Below are positions 41,221 to 53,772 of a DNA stretch of 64,000 bases, one piece after another. The notes below the pieces were generated by a model, which did not search any database, was not told the DNA's origin, and saw nothing but the letters and a program-made list of their open reading frames with translations. Numbering within the stretch: position 1 is the first letter of the stretch; each line of letters starts with the position of its first letter. This DNA is from Hippasteria phrygiana (lineage: Eukaryota > Echinodermata > Asteroidea > Valvatida > Goniasteridae), in the NCBI GenBank assembly GCA_037893225.1, contig JAZGUH010000072.1:124001-188000 (forward strand), given 5' to 3'. A program made the position numbers and the translations under genes.

Positions 41221-44200
41221 TACTTGTGGAGAAAATTCAAACCTCGCAATGTTTATTTTCTTTCCGGCCAACATCTGTGTACATGTTACCGTCTATTTAT
41301 TGCTCCATGCCTGTCAAATTCCCTGGGGTATGACTTGCTTTACTCATTCATAATTGCATGAAATATCAACCAAATTCAGTAATTTTGACATGTATGGATA
41401 GCTTAGATCTGGCGCTACATGTTGCAATTATCGGCGGCTTCTTAGAGTTAACACTTGTGGAGAAAATTCAAACCTCGCAATGTTTATTTTCTTCCCGGCC
41501 ACCATCTGTGTGCAGATTACCTCTTATTTATTGCTCCATGCCTGTCAAATTCCCTGGGGTATGGACTTGCTTTACTCATTCATAATTGCATGAAATATCA
41601 ACCAAATTCAGTAATTTTGACATGTATGGATAGCTTAGATCTGGCGCTACATGTTGCAATTATCGGCGGCTTCTTAGAGTTAAAACTTGTGGAGAAAATT
41701 CAAACCTCGCAATGTTTATTTTCTTTCCGGCCAACATCTGTGTGCATATTACCTTCTATTTATTGCTCCATGCCTGTCAAATTCCCTGGGGTATGACTTG
41801 CTTTACTCATTCATAATTGCATGAAATATCAACCAAATTCAGTAATTTTGACATGTATGGATAGCTTAGATCTGGCGCTACATGTTGCAATTATCGGCGG
41901 CTTCTTAGAGTTAAAACTTGTGGAGAAAATTCAAACCTCGCAATGTTTATTTTCTTTCCGGCCAACATCTGTGTACATGTTACCGTCTATTTATTGCTCC
42001 GTGCATGTCAAATTCCCTGGGGTATGGACTTGCTTTACTCATTCATAATTGCATGAAATATCAACCAAATTCAGTAATTTTGACATGTACGGATAGCTTA
42101 GATCTGGCGCTACATGTTACAATTATCGGCGGCTTCTTAGAGTTAATACTTGTGGAGAAAATTCAAACCTCGCAATGTTTATTTTCTTCCCGGCCACCAT
42201 CTGTGTACAGATTACCTTTTATTTATTGCTCCATGCCTGTCAAATTCCCTGGGGTATGGACTTGCTTTACTCATTCATAATTTCATGAAATATCAACCAA
42301 ATTCAGTAATTTTGACATGTATGGATAGCTTAGATCTGGCGCTACATGTTGCAATTATCGGCGGCTTCTTAGAGTTAAAACTTGTGGAGAAAATTCAAAC
42401 CTCGCAATGTTTATTTTCTTTCCGGCCAACATCTGTGTGCATATTACCTTCTATTTATTGCTCCATGCCTGTCAAATTCCCTGGGGTATGACTTGCTTTA
42501 CTCATTCATAATTGCATGAAATATCAACCAAATTCAGTAATTTTGACATGTATGGATAGCTTAGATCTGGCGCTACATGTTGCAATTATCGGCGGCTTCT
42601 TAGAGTTAACACTTGTGGAGAAAATTCAAACCTCGCAATGTTTATTTTCTTCCCGGCCACCATCTGTGTGCAGATTACCTCTTATTTATTGCTCCATGCC
42701 TGTCAAATTCCCTGGGGTATGGACTTGCTTTACTCATTCATAATTGCATGAAATATCAACCAAATTCAGTAATTTTGACATGTATGGATAGCTTAGATCT
42801 GGCGCTACATGTTGCAATTATCGGCGGCTTCTTAGAGTTAAAACTTGTGGAGAAAATTCAAACCTCGCAATGTTTATTTTCTTTCCGGCCAACATCTGTG
42901 TGCATATTACCTTCTATTTATTGCTCCATGCCTGTCAAATTCCCTGGGGTATGACTTGTTTTACTCATTCATAATTGCATGAAATATCAACCAAATTCAG
43001 TAATTTTGACATGTATGGATAGCTTAGATCTGGCGCTACATGTTGCAATTATCGGCGGCTTCTTAGAGTTAAAACTTGTGGAGAAAATTCAAACCTCGCA
43101 ATGTTTATTTTCTTTCCGGCCAACATCTGTGTACATGTTACCGTCTATTTATTGCTCCGTGCATGTCAAATTCCCTGGGGTATGGACTTGCTTTACTCAT
43201 TCATAATTGCATGAAATATCAACCAAATTCAGTAATTTTGACATGTACGGATAGCTTAGATCTGGCGCTACATGTTACAATTATCGGCGGCTTCTTAGAG
43301 TTAATACTTGTGGAGAAAATTCAAACCTCGCAATGTTTATTTTCTTCCCGGCCAACATCTGTGTGCAGATTACCTTTTATTTATTGCTCCATGCCTGTCA
43401 AATTCCCTGGGGTATGGACTTGCTTTACTCATTCATAATTTCATGAAATATCAACCAAATTCAGTAATTTTGACATGTATGGATAGCTTAGATCTGGCGC
43501 TACATGTTGCAATTATCGGCGGCTTCTTAGAGTTAACACTTGTGGAGAAAATTCAAACCTCGCAATGTTTATTTTCTTTCCGGCCAACATCTGTGTACAT
43601 GTTACCGTCTATTTATTGCTCCGTGCATGTCAAATTCCCTGGGGTATGGACTTGCTTTACTCATTCATAATTGCATGAAATATCAACCAAATTTAGTAAT
43701 TTTGACATGTACGGATAGCTTAGATCTGGCGCTACATGTTACAATTATCGGCGGCTTCTTAGAGTTAATACTTGTGGAGAAAATTCAAACCTCGCAATGT
43801 TTATTTTCTTCCCGGCCAACATCTGTGTGCATATTACCTTCTATTTATTGCTCCATGCCTGTCAAATTCCCTGGGGTATGACTTGCTTTACTCATTCATA
43901 ATTGCATGAAATATCAACCAAATTCAGTAATTTTGACATGTATGGATAGCTTAGATCTGGCGCTACATGTTGCAATTATCGGCGGCTTCTTAGAGTTAAA
44001 ACTTGTGGAGAAAATTCAAACCTCGCAATGTTTATTTTCTTTCCGGCCAACATCTGTGTACATGTTACCGTCTATTTATTGCTCCGTGCATGTCAAATTC
44101 CCTGGGGTATGGACTTGCTTTACTCATTCATAATTGCATGAAATATCAACCAAATTCAGTAATTTTGACATGTATGGATAGCTTAGATCTGGCGCTACAT

Positions 44201-45654
44201 GTTGCAATTATCGGCGGCTTCTTAGAGTTAACACTTGTGGAGAAAATTCAAACCTCGCAATGTTTATTTTCTTCCCGGCCACCATCTGTGTGCAGATTAC
44301 CTCTTATTTATTGCTCCATGCCTGTCAAATTCCCTGGGGTATGGACTTGCTTTACTAATTCATAATTGCATGAAATATCAACCAAATTCAGTAATTTTGA
44401 CATGTATGGATAGCTTAGATCTGGCGCTACATGTTGCAATTATCGGCGGCTTCTTAGAGTTAAAACTTGTGGAGAAAATTCAAACCTCGCAATGTTTATT
44501 TTCTTTCCGGCCAACATCTGTGTGCATATTACCTTCTATTTATTGCTCCATGCCTGTCAAATTCCCTGGGGTATGACTTGTTTTACTCATTCATAATTGC
44601 ATGAAATATCAACCAAATTCAGTAATTTTGACATGTATGGATAGCTTAGATCTGGCGCTACATGTTGCAATTATCGGCGGCTTCTTAGAGTTAAAACTTG
44701 TGGAGAAAATTCAAACCTCGCAATGTTTATTTTCTTTCCGGCCAACATCTGTGTACATGTTACCGTCTATTTATTGCTCCGTGCATGTCAAATTCCCTGG
44801 GGTATGGACTTGCTTTACTCATTCATAATTGCATGAAATATCAACCAAATTCAGTAATTTTGACATGTACGGATAGCTTAGATCTGGCGCTACATGTTAC
44901 AATTATCGGCGGCTTCTTAGAGTTAATACTTGTGGAGAAAATTCAAACCTCGCAATGTTTATTTTCTTCCCGGCCAACATCTGTGTGCAGATTACCTTTT
45001 ATTTATTGCTCCATGCCTGTCAAATTCCCTGGGGTATGGACTTGCTTTACTCATTCATAATTTCATGAAATATCAACCAAATTCAGTAATTTTGACATGT
45101 ATGGATAGCTTAGATCTGGCGCTACATGTTGCAATTATCGGCGGCTTCTTAGAGTTAACACTTGTGGAGAAAATTCAAACCTCGCAATGTTTATTTTCTT
45201 TCCGGCCAACATCTGTGTACATGTTACCGTCTATTTATTGCTCCGTGCATGTCAAATTCCCTGGGGTATGGACTTGCTTTACTCATTCATAATTGCATGA
45301 AATATCAACCAAATTTAGTAATTTTGACATGTACGGATAGCTTAGATCTGGCGCTACATGTTACAATTATCGGCGGCTTCTTAGAGTTAATACTTGTGGA
45401 GAAAATTCAAACCTCGCAATGTTTATTTTCTTCCCGGCCAACATCTGTGTGCATATTACCTTCTATTTATTGCTCCATGCCTGTCAAATTCCCTGGGGTA
45501 TGACTTGCTTTACTCATTCATAATTGCATGAAATATCAACCAAATTCAGTAATTTTGACATGTATGGATAGCTTAGATCTGGCGCTACATGTTGCAATTA
45601 TCGGCGGCTTCTTAGAGTTAAAACTTGTGGAGAAAATTCAAACCTCGCAATGTT

Positions 45655-48600
45655 TATTTTCTTTCCGGCCAACATCTGTGTGCATATTACCTTCTATTTA
45701 TTGCTCCATGCCTGTCAAATTCCCTGGGGTATGACTTGCTTTACTCATTCATAATTGCATGAAATATCAACCAAATTCAGTAATTTTGACATGTATGGAT
45801 AGCTTAGATCTGGCGCTACATGTTGCAATTATCGGCGGCTTCTTAGAGTTAAAACTTGTGGAGAAAATTCAAACCTCGCAATGTTTATTTTCTTTCCGGC
45901 CAACATCTGTGTACATGTTACCGTCTATTTATTGCTCCATGCATGTCAAATTCTCTGGGGTATGGACTTGCTTTACTCATTCATAATTGCATGAAATATC
46001 AACCAAATTCAGTAATTTTGACATGTATGGATAGCTTAGATCTGGCGCTACATGTTGCAATTATCGGCGGCTTCTTAGAGTTAAAACTTGTGGAGAAAAT
46101 TCAAACCTCGCAATGTTTATTTTCTTCCCGGCCACCATCTGTGTGCAGATTACCTCTTATTTATTGCTCCATGCCTGTCAAATTCCCTGGGGTATGGACT
46201 TGCTTTACTCATTCATAATTGCATGAAATATCAACCAAATTCAGTAATTTTGACATGTATGGATAGCTTAGATCTGGCGCTACATGTTGCAATTATCGGC
46301 GGCTTCTTAGAGTTAAAACTTGTGGAGAAAATTCAAACCTCGCAATGTTTATTTTCTTTCCGGCCAACATCTGTGTGCATATTACCTTCTATTTATTGCT
46401 CCATGCCTGTCAAATTCCCTGGGGTATGACTTGCTTTACTCATTCATAATTGCATGAAATATCAACCAAATTCAGTAATTTTGACATGTATGGATAGCTT
46501 AGATCTGGCGCTACATGTTGCAATTATCGGCGGCTTCTTAGAGTTAAAACTTGTGGAGAAAATTCAAACCTCGCAATGTTTATTTTCTTTCCGGCCAACA
46601 TCTGTGTACATGTTACCGTCTATTTATTGCTCCGTGCATGTCAAATTCCCTGGGGTATGGACTTGCTTTACTCATTCATAATTGCATGAAATATCAACCA
46701 AATTCAGTAATTTTGACATGTACGGATAGCTTAGATCTGGCGCTACATGTTACAATTATCGGCGGCTTCTTAGAGTTAATACTTGTGGAGAAAATTCAAA
46801 CCTCGCAATGTTTATTTTCTTCCCGGCCACCATCTGTGTGCAGATTACCTTTTATTTATTGCTCCATGCCTGTCAAATTCCCTGGGGTATGGACTTGCTT
46901 TACTCATTCATAATTTCATGAAATATCAACCAAATTCAGTAATTTTGACATGTATGGATAGCTTAGATCTGGCGCTACATGTTGCAATTATCGGCGGCTT
47001 CTTAGAGTTAAAACTTGTGGAGAAAATTCAAACCTCGCAATGTTTATTTTCTTTCCGGCCAACATCTGTGTGCATATTACCTTCTATTTATTGCTCCATG
47101 CCTGTCAAATTCCCTGGGGTATGACTTGCTTTACTCATTCATAATTGCATGAAATATCAACCAAATTCAGTAATTTTGACATGTATGGATAGCTTAGATC
47201 TGGCGCTACATGTTGCAATTATCGGCGGCTTCTTAGAGTTAACACTTGTGGAGAAAATTCAAACCTCGCAATGTTTATTTTCTTTCCGGCCAACATCTGT
47301 GTACATGTTACCGTCTATTTATTGCTCCATGCATGTCAAATTCCCTGGGGTATGGACTTGCTTTACTCATTCATAATTGCATGAAATATCAACCAAATTC
47401 AGTAATTTTGACATGTATGGATAGCTTAGATCTGGCGCTACATGTTGCAATTATCGGCGGCTTCTTAGAGTTAACACTTGTGGAGAAAATTCAAACCTCG
47501 CAATGTTTATTTTCTTCCCGGCCACCATCTGTGTGCAGATTACCTCTTATTTATTGCTCCATGCCTGTCAAATTCCCTGGGGTATGGACTTGCTTTACTC
47601 ATTCATAATTGCATGAAATATCAACCAAATTCAGTAATTTTGACATGTACGGATAGCTTAGATCTGGCGCTACATGTTACAATTATCGGCGGCTTCTTAG
47701 AGTTAATACTTGTGGAGAAAATTCAAACCTCGAAATGTTTATTTTCTTCCCGGCCACCATCTGTGTGCAGATTACCTTTTATTTATTGCTCCATGCCTGT
47801 CAAATTCCCTGGGGTATGACTTGCTTTACTCATTCATAATTGCATGAAATATCAACCAAATTCAGTAATTTTGACATGTATGGATAGCTTAGATCTGGCG
47901 CTACATGTTGCAATTATCGGCGGCTTCTTAGAGTTAAAACTTGTGGAGAAAATTCAAACCTCGCAATGTTTATTTTCTTTCCGGCCAACATCTGTGTACA
48001 TGTTACCGTCTATTTATTGCTCCATGCATGTCAAATTGCCTGGGGTATGGACTTGCTTTACTCATTCATAATTGCATGAAATATCAACCAAATTCAGTAA
48101 TTTTGACATGTATGGATAGCTTAGATCTGGCGCTACATGTTGCAATTATCGGCGGCTTCTTAGAGTTAAAACTTGTGGAGAAAATTCTAACCTCGCAATG
48201 TATATTTTCTTTCCGGCCAACATCTGTGTGCATATTACCTTCTATTTATTGCTCCATGCCTGTCAAATTCCCTGGGGTATGACTTGCTTTACTCATTCAT
48301 AATTGCATGAAATATCAACCAAATTCAGTAATTTTGACATGTATGGATAGCTTAGATCTGGCGCTACATGTTGCAATTATCGGCGGCTTCTTAGAGTTAA
48401 AACTTGTGGAGAAAATTCAAACCTCGCAATGTTTATTTTCTTTCCGGCCAACATCTGTGTACATGTTACCGTCTATTTATTGCTCCATGCATGTCAAATT
48501 CTCTGGGGTATGGACTTGCTTTACTCATTCATAATTGCATGAAATATCAACCAAATTCAGTAATTTTGACATGTATGGATAGCTTAGATCTGGCGCTACA

Positions 48601-50948
48601 TGTTGCAATTATCGGCGGCTTCTTAGAGTTAAAACTTGTGGAGAAAATTCAAACCTCGCAATGTTTATTTTCTTCCCGGCCACCATCTGTGTGCAGATTA
48701 CCTCTTATTTATTGCTCCATGCCTGTCAAATTCCCTGGGGTATGGACTTGCTTTACTCATTCATAATTGCATGAAATATCAACCAAATTCAGTAATTTTG
48801 ACATGTATGGATAGCTTAGATCTGGCGCTACATGTTGCAATTATCGGCGGCTTCTTAGAGTTAAAACTTGTGGAGAAAATTCAAACCTCGCAATGTTTAT
48901 TTTCTTTCCGGCCAACATCTGTGTGCATATTACCTTCTATTTATTGCTCCATGCCTGTCAAATTCCCTGGGGTATGACTTGCTTTACTCATTCATAATTG
49001 CATGAAATATCAACCAAATTCAGTAATTTTGACATGTATGGATAGCTTAGATCTGGCGCTACATGTTGCAATTATCGGCGGCTTCTTAGAGTTAAAACTT
49101 GTGGAGAAAATTCAAACCTCGCAATGTTTATTTTCTTTCCGGCCAACATCTGTGTACATGTTACCGTCTATTTATTGCTCCGTGCATGTCAAATTCCCTG
49201 GGGTATGGACTTGCTTTACTCATTCATAATTGCATGAAATATCAACCAAATTCAGTAATTTTGACATGTACGGATAGCTTAGATCTGGCGCTACATGTTA
49301 CAATTATCGGCGGCTTCTTAGAGTTAATACTTGTGGAGAAAATTCAAACCTCGCAATGTTTATTTTCTTCCCGGCCACCATCTGTGTGCAGATTACCTTT
49401 TATTTATTGCTCCATGCCTGTCAAATTCCCTGGGGTATGGACTTGCTTTACTCATTCATAATTTCATGAAATATCAACCAAATTCAGTAATTTTGACATG
49501 TATGGATAGCTTAGATCTGGCGCTACATGTTGCAATTATCGGCGGCTTCTTAGAGTTAAAACTTGTGGAGAAAATTCAAACCTCGCAATGTTTATTTTCT
49601 TTCCGGCCAACATCTGTGTGCATATTACCTTCTATTTATTGCTCCATGCCTGTCAAATTCCCTGGGGTATGACTTGCTTTACTCATTCATAATTGCATGA
49701 AATATCAACCAAATTCAGTAATTTTGACATGTATGGATAGCTTAGATCTGGCGCTACATGTTGCAATTATCGGCGGCTTCTTAGAGTTAACACTTGTGGA
49801 GAAAATTCAAACCTCGCAATGTTTATTTTCTTTCCGGCCAACATCTGTGTACATGTTACCGTCTATTTATTGCTCCATGCATGTCAAATTCCCTGGGGTA
49901 TGGACTTGCTTTACTCATTCATAATTGCATGAAATATCAACCAAATTCAGTAATTTTGACATGTATGGATAGCTTAGATCTGGCGCTACATGTTGCAATT
50001 ATCGGCGGCTTCTTAGAGTTAACACTTGTGGAGAAAATTCAAACCTCGCAATGTTTATTTTCTTCCCGGCCACCATCTGTGTGCAGATTACCTCTTATTT
50101 ATTGCTCCATGCCTGTCAAATTCCCTGGGGTATGGACTTGCTTTACTCATTCATAATTGCATGAAATATCAACCAAATTCAGTAATTTTGACATGTACGG
50201 ATAGCTTAGATCTGGCGCTACATGTTACAATTATCGGCGGCTTCTTAGAGTTAATACTTGTGGAGAAAATTCAAACCTCGAAATGTTTATTTTCTTCCCG
50301 GCCACCATCTGTGTGCAGATTACCTTTTATTTATTGCTCCATGCCTGTCAAATTCCCTGGGGTATGACTTGCTTTACTCATTCATAATTGCATGAAATAT
50401 CAACCAAATTCAGTAATTTTGACATGTATGGATAGCTTAGATCTGGCGCTACATGTTGCAATTATCGGCGGCTTCTTAGAGTTAAAACTTGTGGAGAAAA
50501 TTCAAACCTCGCAATGTTTATTTTCTTTCCGGCCAACATCTGTGTACATGTTACCGTCTATTTATTGCTCCATGCATGTCAAATTGCCTGGGGTATGGAC
50601 TTGCTTTACTCATTCATAATTGCATGAAATATCAACCAAATTCAGTAATTTTGACATGTATGGATAGCTTAGATCTGGCGCTACATGTTGCAATTATCGG
50701 CGGCTTCTTAGAGTTAAAACTTGTGGAGAAAATTCTAACCTCGCAATGTATATTTTCTTTCCGGCCAACATCTGTGTGCATATTACCTTCTATTTATTGC
50801 TCCATGCCTGTCAAATTCCCTGGGGTATGACTTGCTTTACTCATTCATAATTGCATGAAATATCAACCAAATTCAGTAATTTTGACATGTATGGATAGCT
50901 TAGATCTGGCGCTACATGTTGCAATTATCGGCGGCTTCTTAGAGTTAA
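45655..50948. repeat. Higher-order repeat, 2,548-bp period (11 units), about 2.1 copies
   Basis: Bases 45655-48400 match 48203-50948. The repeat includes a B unit with TTCTCTGG (45759, 48307), a 231-bp C1 unit with CCTCGAAATG (47613, 50161), a B unit with TTGCCTGG (47844, 50392) and an A unit with AATTCTAACC and TGTATATT (48076, 50624). The period is 4 x 231 + 7 x 232. No internal difference was found. Confidence 0.85.
47613..47843. repeat. Mosaic 231-bp unit: C1 body with the A-type one-base deletion
   Basis: This unit has all the C1 markers through CTTTTAT but ends GGGTATGACTTG. It also has CCTCGAAATG (C to A at 47733). Copies with the same combination start at 50161, 56649, 58967, 59662 and 60589, and none lies left of 47 kb. 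The simplest reading is one exchange that put an A tail on a C1 body, followed by local copying. Confidence 0.84.
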
Positions 50949-51876
50949 CACTTGTGGAGAAAATTCAAACCTCGCAATGTTTATTTTCTTCCCGGCCAAC
51001 ATCTGTGTACATGTTACCGTCTATTTATTGCTCCGTGCCTGTCAAATTCCCTGGGGTATGGACTTGCTTTACTCATTCATAATTGCATGAAATATCAACC
51101 AAATTCAGTAATTTTGACATGTATGGATAGCTTAGATCTGGCGCTACATGTTGCAATTATCGGCGGCTTCTTAGAGTTAAAACTTGTGGAGAAAATTCAA
51201 ACCTCGCAATGTTTATTTTCTTTCCGGCCAACATCTGTGTACATGTTACCGTCTATTTATTGCTCCGTGCATGTCAAATTCCCTGGGGTATGGACTTGCT
51301 TTACTCATTCATAATTGCATGAAATATCAACCAAATTCAGTAATTTTGACATGTATGGATAGCTTAGATCTGGCGCTACATGTTGCAATTATCGGCGGCT
51401 TCTTAGAGTTAACACTTGTGGAGAAAATTCAAACCTCGCAATGTTTATTTTCTTCCCGGCCACCATCTGTGTGCAGATTACCTCTTATTTATTGCTCCAT
51501 GCCTGTCAAATTCCCTGGGGTATGGACTTGCTTTACTCATTCATAATTGCATGAAATATCAACCAAATTCAGTAATTTTGACATGTATGGATAGCGTAGA
51601 TCTGGCGCTACATGTTGCAATTATCGGCGGCTTCTTAGAGTTAAAACTTGGGGAGAAAATTCAAACCTCGCAATGTTTATTTTCTTTCCGGCCAACATCT
51701 GTGTATATGTTACCGTCTATTTATTGCTCCGTGCCTGTCAAATTCCCTGGGGTATGGACTTGCTTTACTCATTCATAATTGCATGAAATATCAACCAAAT
51801 TCAGTAATTTTGACATGTATGGATAGCTTAGATCTGGCGCTACATGTTGCAATTATCGGCGGCTTCTTAGAGTTAA
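49792..51876. repeat. 2.1-kb block copied to 56280-58364 and largely again to 60264-62304
   Basis: The first offset is 6,488 bp (28 units) with two differences seen (51267 and 51596). The second, from 56324-58364 to 60264-62304, is 3,940 bp (17 units) with none seen. The block carries the linked rare variants CTTGGGGAG and GTGTATATGTT in its last full unit (51551, 58039, 61979). Confidence 0.84.
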
Positions 51877-51989
51877 AACTTGTGGAGAAAATTCTAACCT
51901 CGCAATGTATATTTTCTTTCCGGCCAACATCTGTGTGCATATTACCTTCTATTTATTGCTCCATGCCTGTCAAATTCCCTGGGGTATGA

Positions 51990-53772
51990 CTTGCTTTACT
52001 CATTCATAATTGCATGAAATATCAACCAAATTCAGTAATTTTGACATGTATGGATAGCTTAGATCTGGCGCTACATGTTGCAATTATCGGCGGCTTCTTA
52101 GAGTTAAAACTTGTGGAGAAAATTCAAACCTCGCAATGTTTATTTTCTTTCCGGCCAACATCTGTGTACATGTTACCGTCTATTTATTGCTCCGTGCATG
52201 TCAAATTCCCTGGGGTATGGACTTGCTTTACTCATTCATAATTGCATGAAATATCAACCAAATTCAGTAATTTTGACATGTATGGATAGCTTAGATCTGG
52301 CGCTACATGTTGCAATTATCGGCGGCTTCTTAGAGTTAACACTTGTGGAGAAAATTCAAACCTCGCAATGTTTATTTTCTTCCCGGCCAACATCTGTGTA
52401 CATGTTACCGTCTATTTATTGCTCCGTGCCTGTCAAATTCCCTGGGGTATGGACTTGCTTTACTCATTCATAATTGCATGAAATATCAACCAAATTCAGT
52501 AATTTTGACATGTATGGATAGCTTAGATCTGGCGCTACATGTTGCAATTATCGGCGGCTTCTTAGAGTTAAAACTTGTGGAGAAAATTCAAACCTCGCAA
52601 TGTTTATTTTCTTTCCGGCCAACATCTGTGTACATGTTACCGTCTATTTATTGCTCCATGCATGTCAAATTCCCTGGGGTATGGACTTGCTTTACTCATT
52701 TATAATTGCATGAAATATCAACCAAATTCAGTAATTTTGACATGTATGGATAGCTTAGATCTGGCGCTACATGTTGCAATTATCGGCGGCTTCTTAGAGT
52801 TAACACTTGTGGAGAAAATTCAAACCTCGCAATGTTTATTTTCTTCCCGGCCACCATCTGTGTGCAGATTACCTCTTATTTATTGCTCCATGCCTGTCAA
52901 ATTCCCTGGGGTATGGACTTGCTTTACTAATTCATAATTGCATGAAATATCAACCAAATTCAGTAATTTTGACATGTATGGATAGCTTAGATCTGGCGCT
53001 ACATGTTGCAATTATCGGCGGCTTCTTAGAGTTAAAACTTGTGGAGAAAATTCAAACCTCGCAATGTTTATTTTCTTTCCGGCCAACATCTGTGTGCATA
53101 TTACCTTCTATTTATTGCTCCATGCCTGTCAAATTCCCTGGGGTATGACTTGTTTTACTCATTCATAATTGCATGAAATATCAACCAAATTCAGTAATTT
53201 TGACATGTATGGATAGCTTAGATCTGGCGCTACATGTTGCAATTATCGGCGGCTTCTTAGAGTTAAAACTTGTGGAGAAAATTCAAACCTCGCAATGTTT
53301 ATTTTCTTTCCGGCCAACATCTGTGTACATGTTACCGTCTATTTATTGCTCCGTGCATGTCAAATTCCCTGGGGTATGGACTTGCTTTACTCATTCATAA
53401 TTGCATGAAATATCAACCAAATTCAGTAATTTTGACATGTACGGATAGCTTAGATCTGGCGCTACATGTTACAATTATCGGCGGCTTCTTAGAGTTAATA
53501 CTTGTGGAGAAAATTCAAACCTCGCAATGTTTATTTTCTTCCCGGCCAACATCTGTGTGCAGATTACCTTTTATTTATTGCTCCATGCCTGTCAAATTCC
53601 CTGGGGTATGGACTTGCTTTACTCATTCATAATTTCATGAAATATCAACCAAATTCAGTAATTTTGACATGTATGGATAGCTTAGATCTGGCGCTACATG
53701 TTGCAATTATCGGCGGCTTCTTAGAGTTAACACTTGTGGAGAAAATTCAAACCTCGCAATGTTTATTTTCTT
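51990..53772. repeat. 1.78-kb block matching 28823-30605 (offset 23,167 bp)
   Basis: Units starting at 52014, 52246, 52478, 52710, 52942, 53173 and 53405 correspond to 28847, 29079, 29311, 29543, 29775, 30006 and 30238. One difference was seen, C to T at 52701. The match ends at 53773 versus 30606 (C versus T). Confidence 0.83.
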
